Origin: Echinicola jeungdonensis
Lineage (GTDB): Bacteria > Bacteroidota > Bacteroidia > Cytophagales > Cyclobacteriaceae
DNA length: 15,104 bases
NCBI RefSeq assembly: GCF_030409905.1
Contig: NZ_JAUFQT010000013.1
Location: 1 to 15,104, forward strand
Direction of reading: 5' to 3'
Positions within the stretch are counted from its first letter, which is position 1. The number at the start of each line of letters is the position of its first letter. The position numbers and the translations under genes were made by a program. The notes below the pieces were generated by a model. That model saw nothing but the letters and a program-made list of their open reading frames with translations. It was not told where the DNA came from and made no database searches. This document shows, one piece after another, positions 1 to 9,440 of this stretch.

Positions 1-134
1 TACTTTGAAGTAAAATTCAGAGTACAATTTGTGTAAGGAAAAGTACAATTACTGAATTGAAGGGTTGATTTTTGGGGTGGTTTTGACAATTGGACACACC
101 TGTCCTGTAATCCTTCTTTCCGGCGGTAGTTTTG

Positions 135-1477
135 TCAAGCAGCTTTGTTGATGGGCGGGGATTCCTGTTGGTTCTTCGTTTGGCAACTGCTACGGCGTTG
201 GCTGCCATAATGCCGAACAGCACGGCCAGCTTTTCCCTTTTATCTCCTTTACTCGTATTTTAACCAGTCCATAGTGGTTTTTATGGTTGCCGAAAGCCCC
301 TTCCATTGCCGTTGCCCTTTGTTTGGAGACTTCAGCACTCAGAATCTTTTCGGCTTTGTTGTGCGGTTTGGGGCCTTTTTTGGGGAAGCGGTGAATATGT
401 CTTTGGAGGTACAATACTTTCTGTTGGCATTGGTGGCATAAATCCGGTCGGCACCCAGCTGGGAAGTCTGTCCGAAAATCCGGGTATGTTTTACCGTGGA
501 TATTTTCAAACGGGTACATTCATTGAAGTTGTTGAAGTCCAGTTTATCGATAAATGATAGCCCGCCTGTCTGAAGGATATGGCTTTCATACCGAACTCCA
601 CAGGTTTGTTTTCCTTCCCCGGACGATCGGCCGGAGATAAGGTTTATGGAGGGAAACGATGCGGTCCTTAAGTTCGGAGGGAGGATTTTCCAACAAAAAC
701 TGCTGCTGGACCAAGACTTTTTTGATGGTCTTCAGACAGGCAAAGTCATTTGGTTTAAGCCCCGCCCCTTGATAAAAGTCTAGGATCTCTTGTAACTGGC
801 CAAGTCCTTTTCCAACAGGAAGACCAGGGATTTTTTCCTTTTGAGGGTTTCCTTAAAGGATTTGCGTCTTTTACGGAAGTAGCCAAGCTGTTTGGCCTTC
901 TGCTCCCTGTATTTGACCGGGGCCTTTTTATGCCCAATTGTTTACATTTTTGAACAGTTGCTTTTCAAACACCCACTGGCAGCATTCCCAGAGTAGTTTG
1001 GGGTCGGTGGGAAACGGACATAACTTTCATAACAGGTGGCATCCATTAATAAGACGTGGCTGTTGTCCACATCCTGTTTCCAGTGATCCATTAGTACCTC
1101 TTGGATCTGTTCCCAGTGGCAATGTTCCTCGATGTAGGCCCTGATCCGTGTCATAATGGTAAGGTCCCGGATCTGTGGTCTGCTGCCAATACTTTCCCGC
1201 AGAAATACTGAAGGCTCCAGTCGGTATTGAAACGCTCTATCAATTGGCGGTCTGAGGTATTCAGGTAGGCTTTCAAAAACATCAGGGCAAACATGCCCTT
1301 GGCACCGAACCACCTTGGGGCACCAGGCCCCTGCAGCTTTTCAGGAACAAGGCTCGAAAGCTTTTCCCATGGCAGGCTGTCATGGATCTGGCCAAGCAAG
1401 GAATTCTTGAAAAAGTGATACTTTGGAGAGTATCCGTCAAAGTCTTTGAAAATAGGGAGCTGTATGGTATCTTTCAT
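135..1477 (-). CDS. DDE transposase, DUF772 type (left copy)
   Basis: This is the mirror copy of 13535-14884. It reads cleanly through the first 100 residues and across the LLMDATCYESYVRFP catalytic segment, where the right arm is broken. It has its own losses near 1180, 995, 640, 590 and 385. The stop is the TGA that follows NKAA in both arms. Confidence 0.83.
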
Positions 1478-1512
1478 AGTATTTTTGTCTGCAAACAAAA
1501 AATACGAAAAAG

Positions 1513-1555
1513 AAAACCCCGGAAAAAGCCCTTTTGGACGATTTTCGGGGTTTTT
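1513..1555 (-). terminator. Long hairpin between IS end and transposase start (left)
   Basis: This is the mirror of 13458-13500 with the same stems and loop. One more A in the run near 1525 than in the right arm makes the middle stem slightly different. Confidence 0.6.
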
Positions 1556-1622
1556 GAGTTATTTTTTCGCAACCCTGTTTATAAGAGTCAGTGATTTAGC
1601 TAATTAACAAGAAGCCCTATAG

Positions 1623-1656
1623 AAAAGGTGGTTTGTGCGGACACAAACCACCTTTT
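1623..1656 (-). terminator. Strong hairpin, probable bidirectional terminator (left)
   Basis: This is the mirror of 13357-13388, with a 15-bp stem and loop cgga. The plus strand continues into a run of T (1653-1659). Confidence 0.75.
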
Positions 1657-1661
1657 TTTAC

Positions 1662-1780
1662 TTATTCCAAAGTCAAAATACAGCCGGAATATTTTCATTT
1701 CCATTGAATATTTCACCTTGGAATATGCAGCCTTCCTTCCTGTAAATAAGATATTCGATTCCATTTTGGTCACCGTAATC
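1662..1780 (-). pseudogene. 39-codon gene remnant without start codon (left copy)
   Basis: This is the mirror of 13230-13350. Here the YLIYRKEGC segment is in frame because the T-run is one shorter. An A-run difference near 1695 shifts the last part. Confidence 0.3.
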
Positions 1781-1806
1781 TATAAGAAAAGAGTATTATG
1801 GAATAC

Positions 1807-2052
1807 CTAATCCATGGATTCAGGATTGTATTCCAAATCGTAATCGATCATGGTGGAATCCTCCTCAAGCATGGATGGAACCTCATCCCTTCCAATAACT
1901 TCTCTGCGTTCCAGCTCAATTATTACGTCCATTTGCTGGGAAAGGAGGCATCCTCCTCTCGAAGCTGTTAAATTCTTCAAGGAGTTCTTCATCACTAAAA
2001 GATTCATACCTTTTGATTCTTTCTCCTTGATTTTTTGTTTTTTCTCTGCCAT
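1807..2052 (-). CDS. Small charged protein of unknown function (left copy)
   Basis: This is the mirror copy of 12956-13203. It carries the two C needed in the ELLEEF segment, but is frameshifted near 2025 and near 1950. The C-terminal half from QQMDVIIELERREV to the stop is identical in both arms. Confidence 0.63.
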   Translation of the reverse strand: MAEKKQKIKEKESKGMNLLVMKNSLKNLTASRGGCLLSQQMDVIIELERREVIGRDEVPSMLEEDSTMIDYDLEYNPESMD

Positions 2053-2334
2053 CAAAGCTTCTTCTCTTTTTCTAATCGGCTTTCACCGGATTTAATGAAT
2101 TTGGTACCTTTTTCAGAGCCATAAAAAGGCGCATCTTCCACCAGGATTTCCTCCTGTGTCCCATCAATATGAACCACGGTAAGGGTGTCAAATTTTTCCA
2201 TGGAATATTCATCCCGGATTCTTTGTCCAGACTTTTTCCTCTTGATATTCAAACTGATCCTCATTTGATGACGAGCATGCCACCAAAATGATAAGAGATA
2301 TAATTATTAATATGTTCCTAGTATTCATAATCAT
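2052..2334 (-). CDS. Small lipoprotein of unknown function (left copy)
   Basis: This is the mirror copy of 12672-12956. It reads the C-terminal half cleanly (APFYGSEKGTKFIKSGESRL) but loses a base near 2228, so signal peptide and tail are in different frames in this arm. Confidence 0.72.
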
Positions 2335-2366
2335 AAGGTTTGGTTACTGATTTAATTAAAATGGAT

Positions 2367-2839
2367 TCAGTATATTTTCTTATCTGTTTGTCGATCCACA
2401 TTTGGAATACCTCCTTAGCTCCATTTTGTTTAAAATGGATCATGGGTATTTTCCTGTTTTCAGGGGCAATCGGGAGTCCTGATAAATAAAATCATCATCA
2501 AACCCAGCATTGGCGGCATCCTTTCTGGTATTGGCAAAAAATACGCGCTTAGGTCTTGCCCAATAAATGGCTCCCAGGCACATAGGGCAAGGTTCACAGG
2601 AGGAATAAACCTCACAGTCTTCAAGCTGAAAATGTCCAAGTGATTTGCAGGCATCCCGGATGCCATGATCTCCGCATGAGCAGTTGGGTCATTGGTACTT
2701 AGGACACTATTGTTTCCTTTTCAATGACGACCCCCTCTTTTACAACAATACAGCCAAACGGGCCTCCCTTTCCGGAACTCATTCCTTCTTTTGCCAGGGA
2801 AATTGCCATTTCCATAAAGGTTCGTTGCTGTTCAGTCAT
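2367..2839 (-). CDS. guaD: Guanine deaminase, cytidine-deaminase fold (left copy)
   Basis: This is the mirror copy of 12163-12638. It has the full six-base run near 2537 that the right copy lacks, so the frame through FFANTRKDAANAGFDD is restored here. It is broken instead near 2480 and near 2715 by private one-base losses. The HAE and PCxxC zinc motifs are encoded in both arms. Confidence 0.85.
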
Positions 2840-3039
2840 TTGCTTATAATCGGTTTGTTTCCATAATATTAAAAGCCTTTCAAAAGCAATTCAAAACCTC
2901 AGGCTTCCTTTATGAAAATAACCATATGATGGTAAATGAAAAAATAAAAAGAGATAAATATCCGCAGAATTAAAGATTTTAGGAGCTAAAGGAATTAAAT
3001 CGCCTTTTTTCTGAAAATTCAAAGCAAATGGATAAGTTG

Positions 3040-3499
3040 TTAGTTTTGCAAGTCTATGTTAAAATTTAAAGTCCTTGGAAAAAAGCATTTATAGGCATTG
3101 CAAGCTTGATAGTATAATTCTCCTGGGATTTTAAAAGTCCCCTTTTGGGCTTTTTTACCAAAAATTTCACAGTGAATTGATTAGAAAATACTTGCAAAGG
3201 CTGATCTTCTCCAATCATTTGAAAGTTTTTGGGGCAGAAAACTGAGCAGAGTCAATTTGAAAAGATGCTGGCCATTCTATGGTAATCCGGGTTGGAATAA
3301 AATGGGGTCATTCACTTCATCTGCCTGAATGTGCATTCCATTTTGAATGGCAAAAAACCAACTCTAGCTGTTGATTATTTTCTTTTAAGGTAATTTGCTC
3401 ATTAATCAGTTTTACCCAGTGTTTTTCTTGTCCATTTGCTGGAAGGGTGATCCCAATCAGTAGGAGTATCCCAATACTAATTTTCAGACAATAGCTCAT
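3040..3499 (-). CDS. Stand-alone DsbD N-terminal-like secreted protein (left copy)
   Basis: This is the mirror copy of 11504-11962. It correctly reads EKHWVKLINEQITLKENNQQ, which the right arm breaks, and it is itself interrupted near 3350 and 3240. The C-terminal Cys pair is present in the DNA in both arms. Confidence 0.78.
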
Positions 3500-4028
3500 C
3501 AAGTTTAGCTTTAAGCCCCAAAAGTTTTGCGTCAAAATTCTTAGAATCCAGCAAGGACATATATTGGATATTTCCCTCCAGATCAACTAATATATTGGAG
3601 GCAAGCATTACTTCATCCCGGGCCAAGTCGGGCAATACGTCCTCAGGGGCAAAACTTGCCGCCACAGTCCCATCTTCATCCAATATTACCGGAAGCTAAA
3701 TTGAAACGGTCTTGCAGTTTTTCTTTTACCAGGGAAGCAGGTTCTTTCACATCGATAATGAGGACTTTGACATTTTTATTTCTGTAATTCTGGGCTAGCT
3801 CTTCAAGATAGGGAGCTTCGGCATTGCAAAACGGACACCAGGTAGTAGCAATATGGATGACCAAATAGCCGCCTTTGAAATCTTCAGAGGAAATAGTATT
3901 GCCTTCCAGATCCACTAATGTGAAATCCGGAAGTTCCATTCCCTTGGAGTCCATTGATTCGGTCTGGCCTTGTGCCCATAAAGGCAGACTAATCAAATAA
4001 AGGACTAATATGGATATTTATAATTCAT
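3477..4028 (-). CDS. TlpA/ResA-like thioredoxin-fold protein (left copy)
   Basis: This is the mirror copy of 10973-11526. It is intact through the signal-peptide cleavage region and the WCPFC active site, then shifts at the undercalled C-run near 3689-3690. The missing cis-Pro (SNILVD) is identical in both arms, so it is a property of the gene and not a read error. Confidence 0.86.
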
Positions 4029-4337
4029 TGATGTATAGCGTTTTATGTCTGTAAATATAATCAATATTTAAATGATTTTCTGGATTTCAATGATCTTCAA
4101 ACCGGAAAAACCTGTTGAAATAATGAATAGAGAAATTTATTAGGAGATCAAGTTAAATTTCTTTTTGAACCGATATAATGATAATAATATTTTATTCTAT
4201 AAAACATTGAAATACAGTTATTTAAACTTTGTTTTATTTGATTAGGGGGTAAAAGAATTAATTTGATAATACTTAAAAACCTGCTGGTATTAAAAATTCG
4301 TATCCATATTTTCATTAAAAATTAACCCAAAACAACC
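4029..4337. promoter_or_regulatory. Divergent promoter region, lipoprotein / thioredoxin (left)
   Basis: This is the mirror of 10662-10972. The candidate promoter for the lipoprotein is the TTTG near 4237-4240 with TTAATTTG near 4258-4265, about 75 nt before the ATG. The match to the consensus is imperfect, so this is only a candidate. Confidence 0.4.
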
Positions 4338-5042
4338 ATGAAAGGCTTAGTTATTTTCCTAACAGCTTCAATTTCGCTGTTTATTTTGGCTTGTTCTGAG
4401 ATTGAAGAAGAAGCAGCGTATGTGGGTGTTCCAAAATTTCTTTGGGTTCTTATGAATAGGGGAATTTGGCTGATGAATGGGCTCGTAAAGGTGGTACCCA
4501 AAACAGTCAACCAGTTTTTGCCTTTTCTGATCCAAGTAGCCCTGTGGAAGGGTCTTCAGCCGGTCTAATAAGGGGCCAAAGGGAATTTCAATGAGTTTGC
4601 ATGCAGAGGAACTTATAGCGGGGATGCTTATACCATCTGGTTTGTAATATTCAATGCCCTGAAAATTGTGCCACCAGTCCATGCGGTGAACCAGACATTT
4701 TTAATCCTGAAACCATGACAGATGTTTCCTTTGGAGGAGGAAATATCGCAGGAAATTCCTCTATAACCATAAGTGGCCATAAAAAAGTAGGAGACTTGTC
4801 TGGATCTGCTATGCCTTTTTTAATGACTTGTTGGGATTAGATATTCCGATATTCGGCTTAATAGACCCTTGGGGTGCAGAAGTGCATTTGTGCTTCGAAG
4901 TCATGGTCCAAAAGTACCTGCTAATATGCCGGATTTAATCAATTCATTTGATGGAGGATGTACCACTTTTCTCGATGCTGGTCAGGTTACTGATGACCCT
5001 GGAGAATGTGCCGATTCCCATTTCGCTATTTTTCAACCTTAA
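4338..5042 (+). CDS. Secreted lipoprotein, conserved uncharacterised family (left copy)
   Basis: This is the mirror copy of 9953-10661, with the same ATG, lipobox ILAC and C-terminal SHFAIFQP. It has several private deletions (one C near 4433, a C near 4660, a T near 4820, a G near 4892) that break the frame, plus the TAG at 4457-4459 that both arms share. A strong terminator follows 18 nt after the stop. Confidence 0.72.
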
Positions 5043-5060
5043 AAAACATTTTGTCTTAAG

Positions 5061-5087
5061 GGCGGGCAAAAAAGCTCGCCTTTTTTT
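5061..5087 (+). terminator. Rho-independent terminator after lipoprotein (left)
   Basis: The stem GGCGGGC / GCTCGCC (one G-T pair) has an AAAAAA loop and is followed directly by seven T. It lies 18 nt after the lipoprotein stop codon and is oriented to end that transcript. Confidence 0.85.
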
Positions 5088-5552
5088 ACCCATTTCAAAT
5101 TGAAAAAAGTGGTTTCTATTTCTAATACTGATTGAATTCCCTATTTCTTCAAAAGTGTGAAATTATTCACCTTAAGTAGGGGCTAATATGAGGTAGAAGA
5201 TACCGGCGGTGTATTTGATAGGGATTATTCCATCTTTTCCTGAAGCGTTAGAAAAAATAACAGGGTTATCTGAACTTTGGTTATTCATGGAAGCCTAATG
5301 TGAATCGCTTTCAGAATTCTACCTTAGCTAGGTAATCAAAGAGAATTATTGTGTACACTCAGTTGACAGATGAATTGATGTCCAATTATCAAATGTAAAT
5401 TTTAATAACAGTAAATCTATAAAATTCGATTCCGGCAATTACCAACTGAAGTTTTCTTGTGACCAATTTATTCACTAACTTGATTAAGTTGAGTAATAAA
5501 GAAAATCATAATCCCAAGATCAGCTTATAAGGATTAATGATAAAATGAGAGG
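5088..5552. other. Gap with no supported gene (left)
   Basis: About 465 bases lie between the lipoprotein terminator and the phosphopantetheinyl transferase 3' end. Apart from the doubtful 38-codon ORF at 5172-5288, every frame is broken by frequent stops in both arms. No tRNA-like or strong hairpin structure is seen. It may hold the promoter and upstream remains of a decayed gene. Confidence 0.5.
5172..5288 (-). other. Doubtful 38-codon ORF (left copy, uninterrupted)
   Basis: This is the intact version of the short ORF at 9708-9824, encoding 38 residues with a hydrophobic C-terminus. The length and lack of any known motif make chance the likely explanation. Confidence 0.22.
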
Positions 5553-6220
5553 TCACCTAAATCTCCATCAGTAGCAACAGCTGCTGGATATTCTTCCCGG
5601 TGTAATGATCTCGTGCATACCAATTTGAATTTTACAATCCCCAATTTAAGATATGGATTAGTGAAGGTGATTTTCCACTAATTGAGGATACATACAATGG
5701 CTCCATTGGAAAAGAAAGCCCTTTCCAAAAGCTTTAAGTAAAGCTTCCTTTCTTGTCTAAAATTGAATAAATATTCCGGTCTTTTTCCTGAGTAATTCCT
5801 TTATTAACCTGATTTCCCTCTTTAAAAAAAAATTACGGATAAAATGATCATAAGAAACATCATGTCGAATTTGCTCAATTTCGATCCTAAATTCCGATTT
5901 TAGAAAAATCTAAAAGGGCTTTGTTGCTGGAATGTGATAGATCGAAATTGATGTTTTCCCAACCAATTTCTGGTCTTAATTGGGGTTTCCATATTTAATA
6001 ATCAAATTGAATTTGATCGGGTTTTATCTCTATATAAAAGCCCAAGATTTGACGTAACAATCCACGTGCAGCAATTGATTGGATTTTATTTTTTCAAAAT
6101 GAAGCCTTCCAACCTTTTCAAGCTCCTCAATAGAAAGTATTGATGTTAAATATTTTCTTTGCCTTCACCTAAATCAAGGGAGAATCGCCAAATATGAACC
6201 GTGCCTTTAGGGGGTGACAT
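5553..6220 (-). pseudogene. Sfp-type 4'-phosphopantetheinyl transferase, disrupted (left copy)
   Basis: This is the mirror copy of 8765-9440. It shares the TAG in place of the conserved Trp codon (minus strand, 5757-5759) and the AGG before the IEIE motif (5886-5888). It differs by its own indels: it keeps the third C needed for NKALL, but loses a G at the YGKP stretch and one base of the N-R-N-V segment. The end chosen is the TGA after DGGFR rather than the later TAA, because the merged frame of the C-terminal EYPAAVATDGG reads into it. Confidence 0.72.
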
Positions 6221-6265
6221 AATTGGAATCGAATGTTGTCAATGAACTAGATGTTTGGTCATATT

Positions 6266-7495
6266 TTACTTTCTTTTTTCTAGTTGCATCAGTATCCCAT
6301 TTTTGGGTCTGAGGTTTAATAATTGGGCCATTTCCACCACTTGATCCGGCACCAATTTTAGCCGCCAAAATTGAGAGATTGAAGCGATAACCATAACCCC
6401 CTCTAACCAGGCATAATGCTGACCAATACATGAACGTGGACCTTCACTGAATGGAAAATACTCATATTTTGATTTTTGTCGATTAGTGGAAGGTGCCCAA
6501 GATTGAGGATTGAACTTCATGGGGTCTTTATGAAACCTTGAATCGTGATGTATCAGGTAAGGGCTCATCAAGACAATGGTTCCCTTAGGAATGAAATAAT
6601 CGCCGATTGTTAAATTTGAACGGGCTTCTCGGACGATAACATAAATAGGGGGGTATAACCGCATTGCTTCTGTGAAAACCATTTGGTAAATTTCAACTTT
6701 GGATAATCATCCAAAGTAGGTTGCCGACCTTGTAATACTTGGTCGACTTCTTCATGTAATTCTTCCTCAGCTAGTGGATTTTGCGAAAGGAGGTACCAGG
6801 TCCAGGTAAGAGCAAGGGAAGTAGTGTCAAATGCGGTGAGTAATAGAGTAAGGGCTTCATCCCGGATTTCTCATTGCTGATCCCACGATCTTTTTTATTT
6901 GTTTCTTGGGCTAAAAGTAGCAGGGAAAGTAAATCACCTTGTCTAATTTAGTTTTCCGGCGCTCTTCAATAATTTTATAAATGATTTTATCCAATCGACT
7001 TTTTGCTTTAAAAATCTAATAGAGCCTGGAAGAGGAAGCTTAAGCAAATATTCCGCAAATGGAAGGGTTACCCTTCCAAAAATATCCATTATAGATTCAA
7101 ATTCCTGATTAATTTCTGCAGCTTCTTCTTCTAAATCAACACCAAACATGGTCTTTCCAGCAATTCCGGTACTCATTCTGACCATTTCTTTAAAAATATC
7201 CACCGATGTCCCATTTTTCCAGCCGTTCATTAACCTTGAGGCAAATTCTGACATGACAGGGGAATAAATGTCCATCATTTTCCGGTGAAATGCCGGTTGC
7301 ATTATTCGCGAATGGTGCTTATGAAAATCCCCTTCACTAGTAAGCAATCCCTCTCCTAATAGTTCTTTTGCCATTTTTAGGGGCCTACCTTTGACGAAAT
7401 TATCCTGTGTGTGGAAAGCACTTCTTTGATAAAGTCGGGTGATTTAACAGTAAAATTCGAAGATGTCCTATTTTAAATTGAGCAATATCTCCATA
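6266..7495 (-). CDS. Cytochrome P450, N-terminally truncated (left copy)
   Basis: This is the mirror copy of the P450 at 7495-8719. It is the more informative copy at both ends. It reads YGDIAQF through the palindrome spacer, and it carries the uninterrupted C-terminal part from the K-helix EAMR through the heme-ligand loop (GPRSCIG) to the stop. It has its own breaks, such as a missing G near 6871 and a stop near 6943 after a run one A shorter than in the right copy. About 40 N-terminal residues should lie upstream of the YGD motif, but that DNA is absent from the window. Confidence 0.88.
7489..7492. other. Palindrome centre: 4-nt spacer (fold-back point)
   Basis: The plus strand reads agcaatat-ctcc-atattgct, a hairpin with a 4-nt loop. 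On the minus strand the loop continues the left-arm P450 frame as TAT GGA GAT ATT GCT (Y-G-D-I-A), which matches the YGD-type stretch normally found near a P450 N-terminus. The spacer is therefore probably genuine gene sequence, and the other arm begins as a copy made after the strand folded back on the short inverted repeat TAT-CTCC-ATA. No resolvase, telomere or IS end is visible here. Confidence 0.8.
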
Positions 7496-8719
7496 TTGCT
7501 CAATTTAAAATAGGACATCTTCGAATTTTACTGTTAAATCACCCGGACTTTATCAAAGAAGTGCTTTCCACACAACAGGATAATTTCGTCAAAGGTAGGC
7601 CCCTAAAAAATGGCAAAAGAACTATTAGGAGAGGGATTGCTTACTAGTGAGGGGATTTTCATAAGCACCATTCGCGAATAATGCAACCGGCATTTCACCG
7701 GAAAATGATGGACATTTATTCCCCTGTCATGTCAGAATTTGCCTCAAGGTTAATGAACGGCTGGAAAAATGGGACATCGGTGGATATTTTTAAAGAAATG
7801 GTCAGAATGAGTACCGGAATTGCTGGAAAGACCATGTTTGGTGTTGATTTAGAAGAAGAAGCTGCAGAAATTAATCAGGAATTTGAATCTATAATGGATA
7901 TTTTTGGAAGGGTAACCCTTCCATTTGCGGAATATTTGCTTAAGCTTCCTCTTCCAGGCTCTATTAGATTTTTAAAGCAAAAAGTCGATTGGATAAAATC
8001 ATTTATAAAATTATTGAAGAGCGCCGGAAAAACTAAATTAGACAAAGGTGATTTACTTTCCCTGCTACTTTTAGCCCAAGAAACAAAATAAAAAAGATCG
8101 TGGGATCAGCAATGAGGAAATCCGGGATGAAGCCCTTACTCTATTACTCACCGCATTTGACACTACTTCCCTTGCTCTTACCTGGACCTGGTACCTCCTT
8201 TCGCAAAATCCACTAGCTGAGGAAGAATTACATGAAGAAGTCGACCAAGTATTACAAGGTCGGCAACCTACTTTGGATGATTATCCAAAGTTGAAATTTA
8301 CCAAAATGGTTTTCACAGAAGCAATGCGGTTATACCCCCCTATTTATGTTATCGTCCGAGAAGCCCGTTCAAATTTAACAATCGGCGATTATTTCATTCC
8401 TAAGGGAACCATTGTCTTGATGAGCCCTTACCTGATACATCACGATTCAAGGTTTCATAAAGACCCCATGAAGTTCAATCCTCAATCTTGGCACCTTCCA
8501 CTAATCGACAAAAATCAAAATATGAGTATTTTCCATTCAGTGAAGGTCCACGTTCATGTATTGGTCAGCATATGCCTGGTTAGAGGGGTTATGGTTATCG
8601 CTTCAATCTCTCAATTTTGGCGGCTAAAATTGGTGCCGGATCAAGTGGTGGAAATGGCCCAATTATTAAACCTCAGACCCAAAAATGGGATACTGATGCA
8701 ACTAGAAAAAAGAAAGTAA
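7495..8719 (+). CDS. Cytochrome P450, N-terminally truncated (right copy)
   Basis: Heme-thiolate monooxygenase; substrate unknown, and redox partners are not in the window. The merged reading gives about 410 residues against a usual 440-460, with the missing N-terminus cut by the fold-back point. Visible family features, in order: a C-helix stretch around HKHHSRIMQPAFH, the I-helix TAFDTTS (Ala where Gly is usual), the K-helix ExxR as EAMR followed by LYPP, a PERF-like region FNPQSW, and the heme loop FPFSEGPRSCIG with the ligand Cys. This copy is frameshifted near 8093 (extra A in a run), shifted from about 8491 to about 8571 by missing G and T bases, and so loses the heme loop. Both arms also lack one A near 7973; restoring it gives the expected KAKSRLDKIIYKIIEERRK helix. 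No start codon is available in this copy. Confidence 0.9.
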
Positions 8720-8764
8720 AATATGACCAAACATCTAGTTCATTGACAACATTCGATTCCAATT

Positions 8765-9440
8765 ATGTCACCCCCTAAAGGCACGGTTCATATTTGGCGA
8801 TTCTCCCTTGATTTAGGTGAAGGCAAAGAAAATATTTAACATCAATACTTTCTATTGAGGAGCTTGAAAAGGTTGGAAGGCTTCATTTTGAAAAAAATAA
8901 AATCCAATCAATTGCTGCACGTGGATTGTTACGTCAAATCTTGGGCTTTTATATAGAGATAAAACCCGATCAAATTCAATTTGATTATTAAATATGGGAA
9001 ACCCCAATTAAGACCAGAAATTGGTTGGGAAAACATCAATTTCGATCTATCACATTCCAGCAACAAAGCCTTTTAGATTTTTCTAAAAATCGGAATGTTA
9101 GGATCGAAATTGAGCAAATTCGACATGATGTTTCTTATGATCATTTTATCCGTAATTTTTTTTTAAAGAGGGAAATCAGGTTAATAAAGGAAATTACTCA
9201 GGAAAAAAGACCGGAAATATTTATTCAATTTTAGACAAGAAAGGAAGCTTTACTTAAAGCTTTTGGGAAAGGGCTTTCTTTTCCAATGGAGCCATTGTAT
9301 GTATCCTCAATTAGTGGAAAATCACCTTCACTAATCCATATCTTAAATTGGGATTGTAAAATTCAAATTGGTATGCACGAGATCATTACACCGGGAAAGA
9401 ATATCCAGCAGCTGTTGCTACTGATGGAGGATTTAGGTGA
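8765..9440 (+). pseudogene. Sfp-type 4'-phosphopantetheinyl transferase, disrupted (right copy)
   Basis: Enzymes of this family move the 4'-phosphopantetheine arm of CoA onto a serine of carrier proteins. The family is recognised by piecing together three frames: N-terminal GTVHIWRFSL, YGKPQLRPEIGW, NFDLSHSSNKA, a (V)GIEIE-type metal-binding motif, the T-R-K-E-A-L-L-K-A-F-G-K-G motif, and a C-terminal EYPAAVA. Merged length is about 225 residues, normal for the family. Several lesions occur in both arms: one T missing in a run near 8837, an indel near 8985, AGG (9100-9102) where GGG would give VGIEIE, TAG (9232-9234) where Trp precedes TRKEA, and A-run loss near 9396. The gene is either a real pseudogene or systematically miscalled. 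It starts 45 nt after the P450 stop on the same strand, so co-transcription is plausible. The start chosen is the ATG before SPPKGTVHIW. Confidence 0.75.

Larger units (their letters stand above)
1..1577 (-). mobile_element. Insertion sequence, mirror copy cut by window start (left)
   Basis: This is the mirror of 13436-15025. The window begins four or five bases inside the tentative outer end. A sequence that stops at an IS edge is what an assembly break at a multicopy repeat would produce. Confidence 0.5.
1..7488 (+). repeat. Left arm of 7.5-kb near-perfect inverted repeat
   Basis: This arm is the reverse complement of 7493-15021. The pairing runs continuously from the centre (7488 with 7493) to the window edge (1 with 15021). 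The sum of paired coordinates drifts from 14981 at the centre through about 14999 near 4338 to 15022 at the edge, so this arm is about 41 bases shorter. The drift is spread along the arm as many one-base indels, mostly in homopolymers. A fold-back artefact is the likeliest origin; a true palindromic amplicon is the alternative. Confidence 0.97.

Noticed and set aside
942..1313. Overlapping open frames on both strands of the transposase and other genes
   Set aside because: These are antisense shadows, or fragments of the same gene split by frameshifts. Family motifs occur only in the frames annotated.
5088..5552. Possible non-coding RNA gene in the gap beside the transferase
   Set aside because: No consistent hairpin, promoter-plus-terminator pair or known RNA motif is visible. 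The only strong structure is the lipoprotein terminator at its edge.
7440..7540. Hairpin telomere or telomere-resolution site of a linear replicon (short loop at the centre of a palindrome)
   Set aside because: The centre lies inside a P450 coding sequence whose frame continues through the loop in one arm, and no protelomerase-like gene is present in the window.
4457..9234. Recoded TAG (amber codon read as an amino acid)
   Set aside because: TAG is used as the true terminal codon of the thioredoxin and of the small charged protein, and the nearby AGG-for-GGG change in the transferase is not a stop. Miscalls or pseudogenisation explain the data better.
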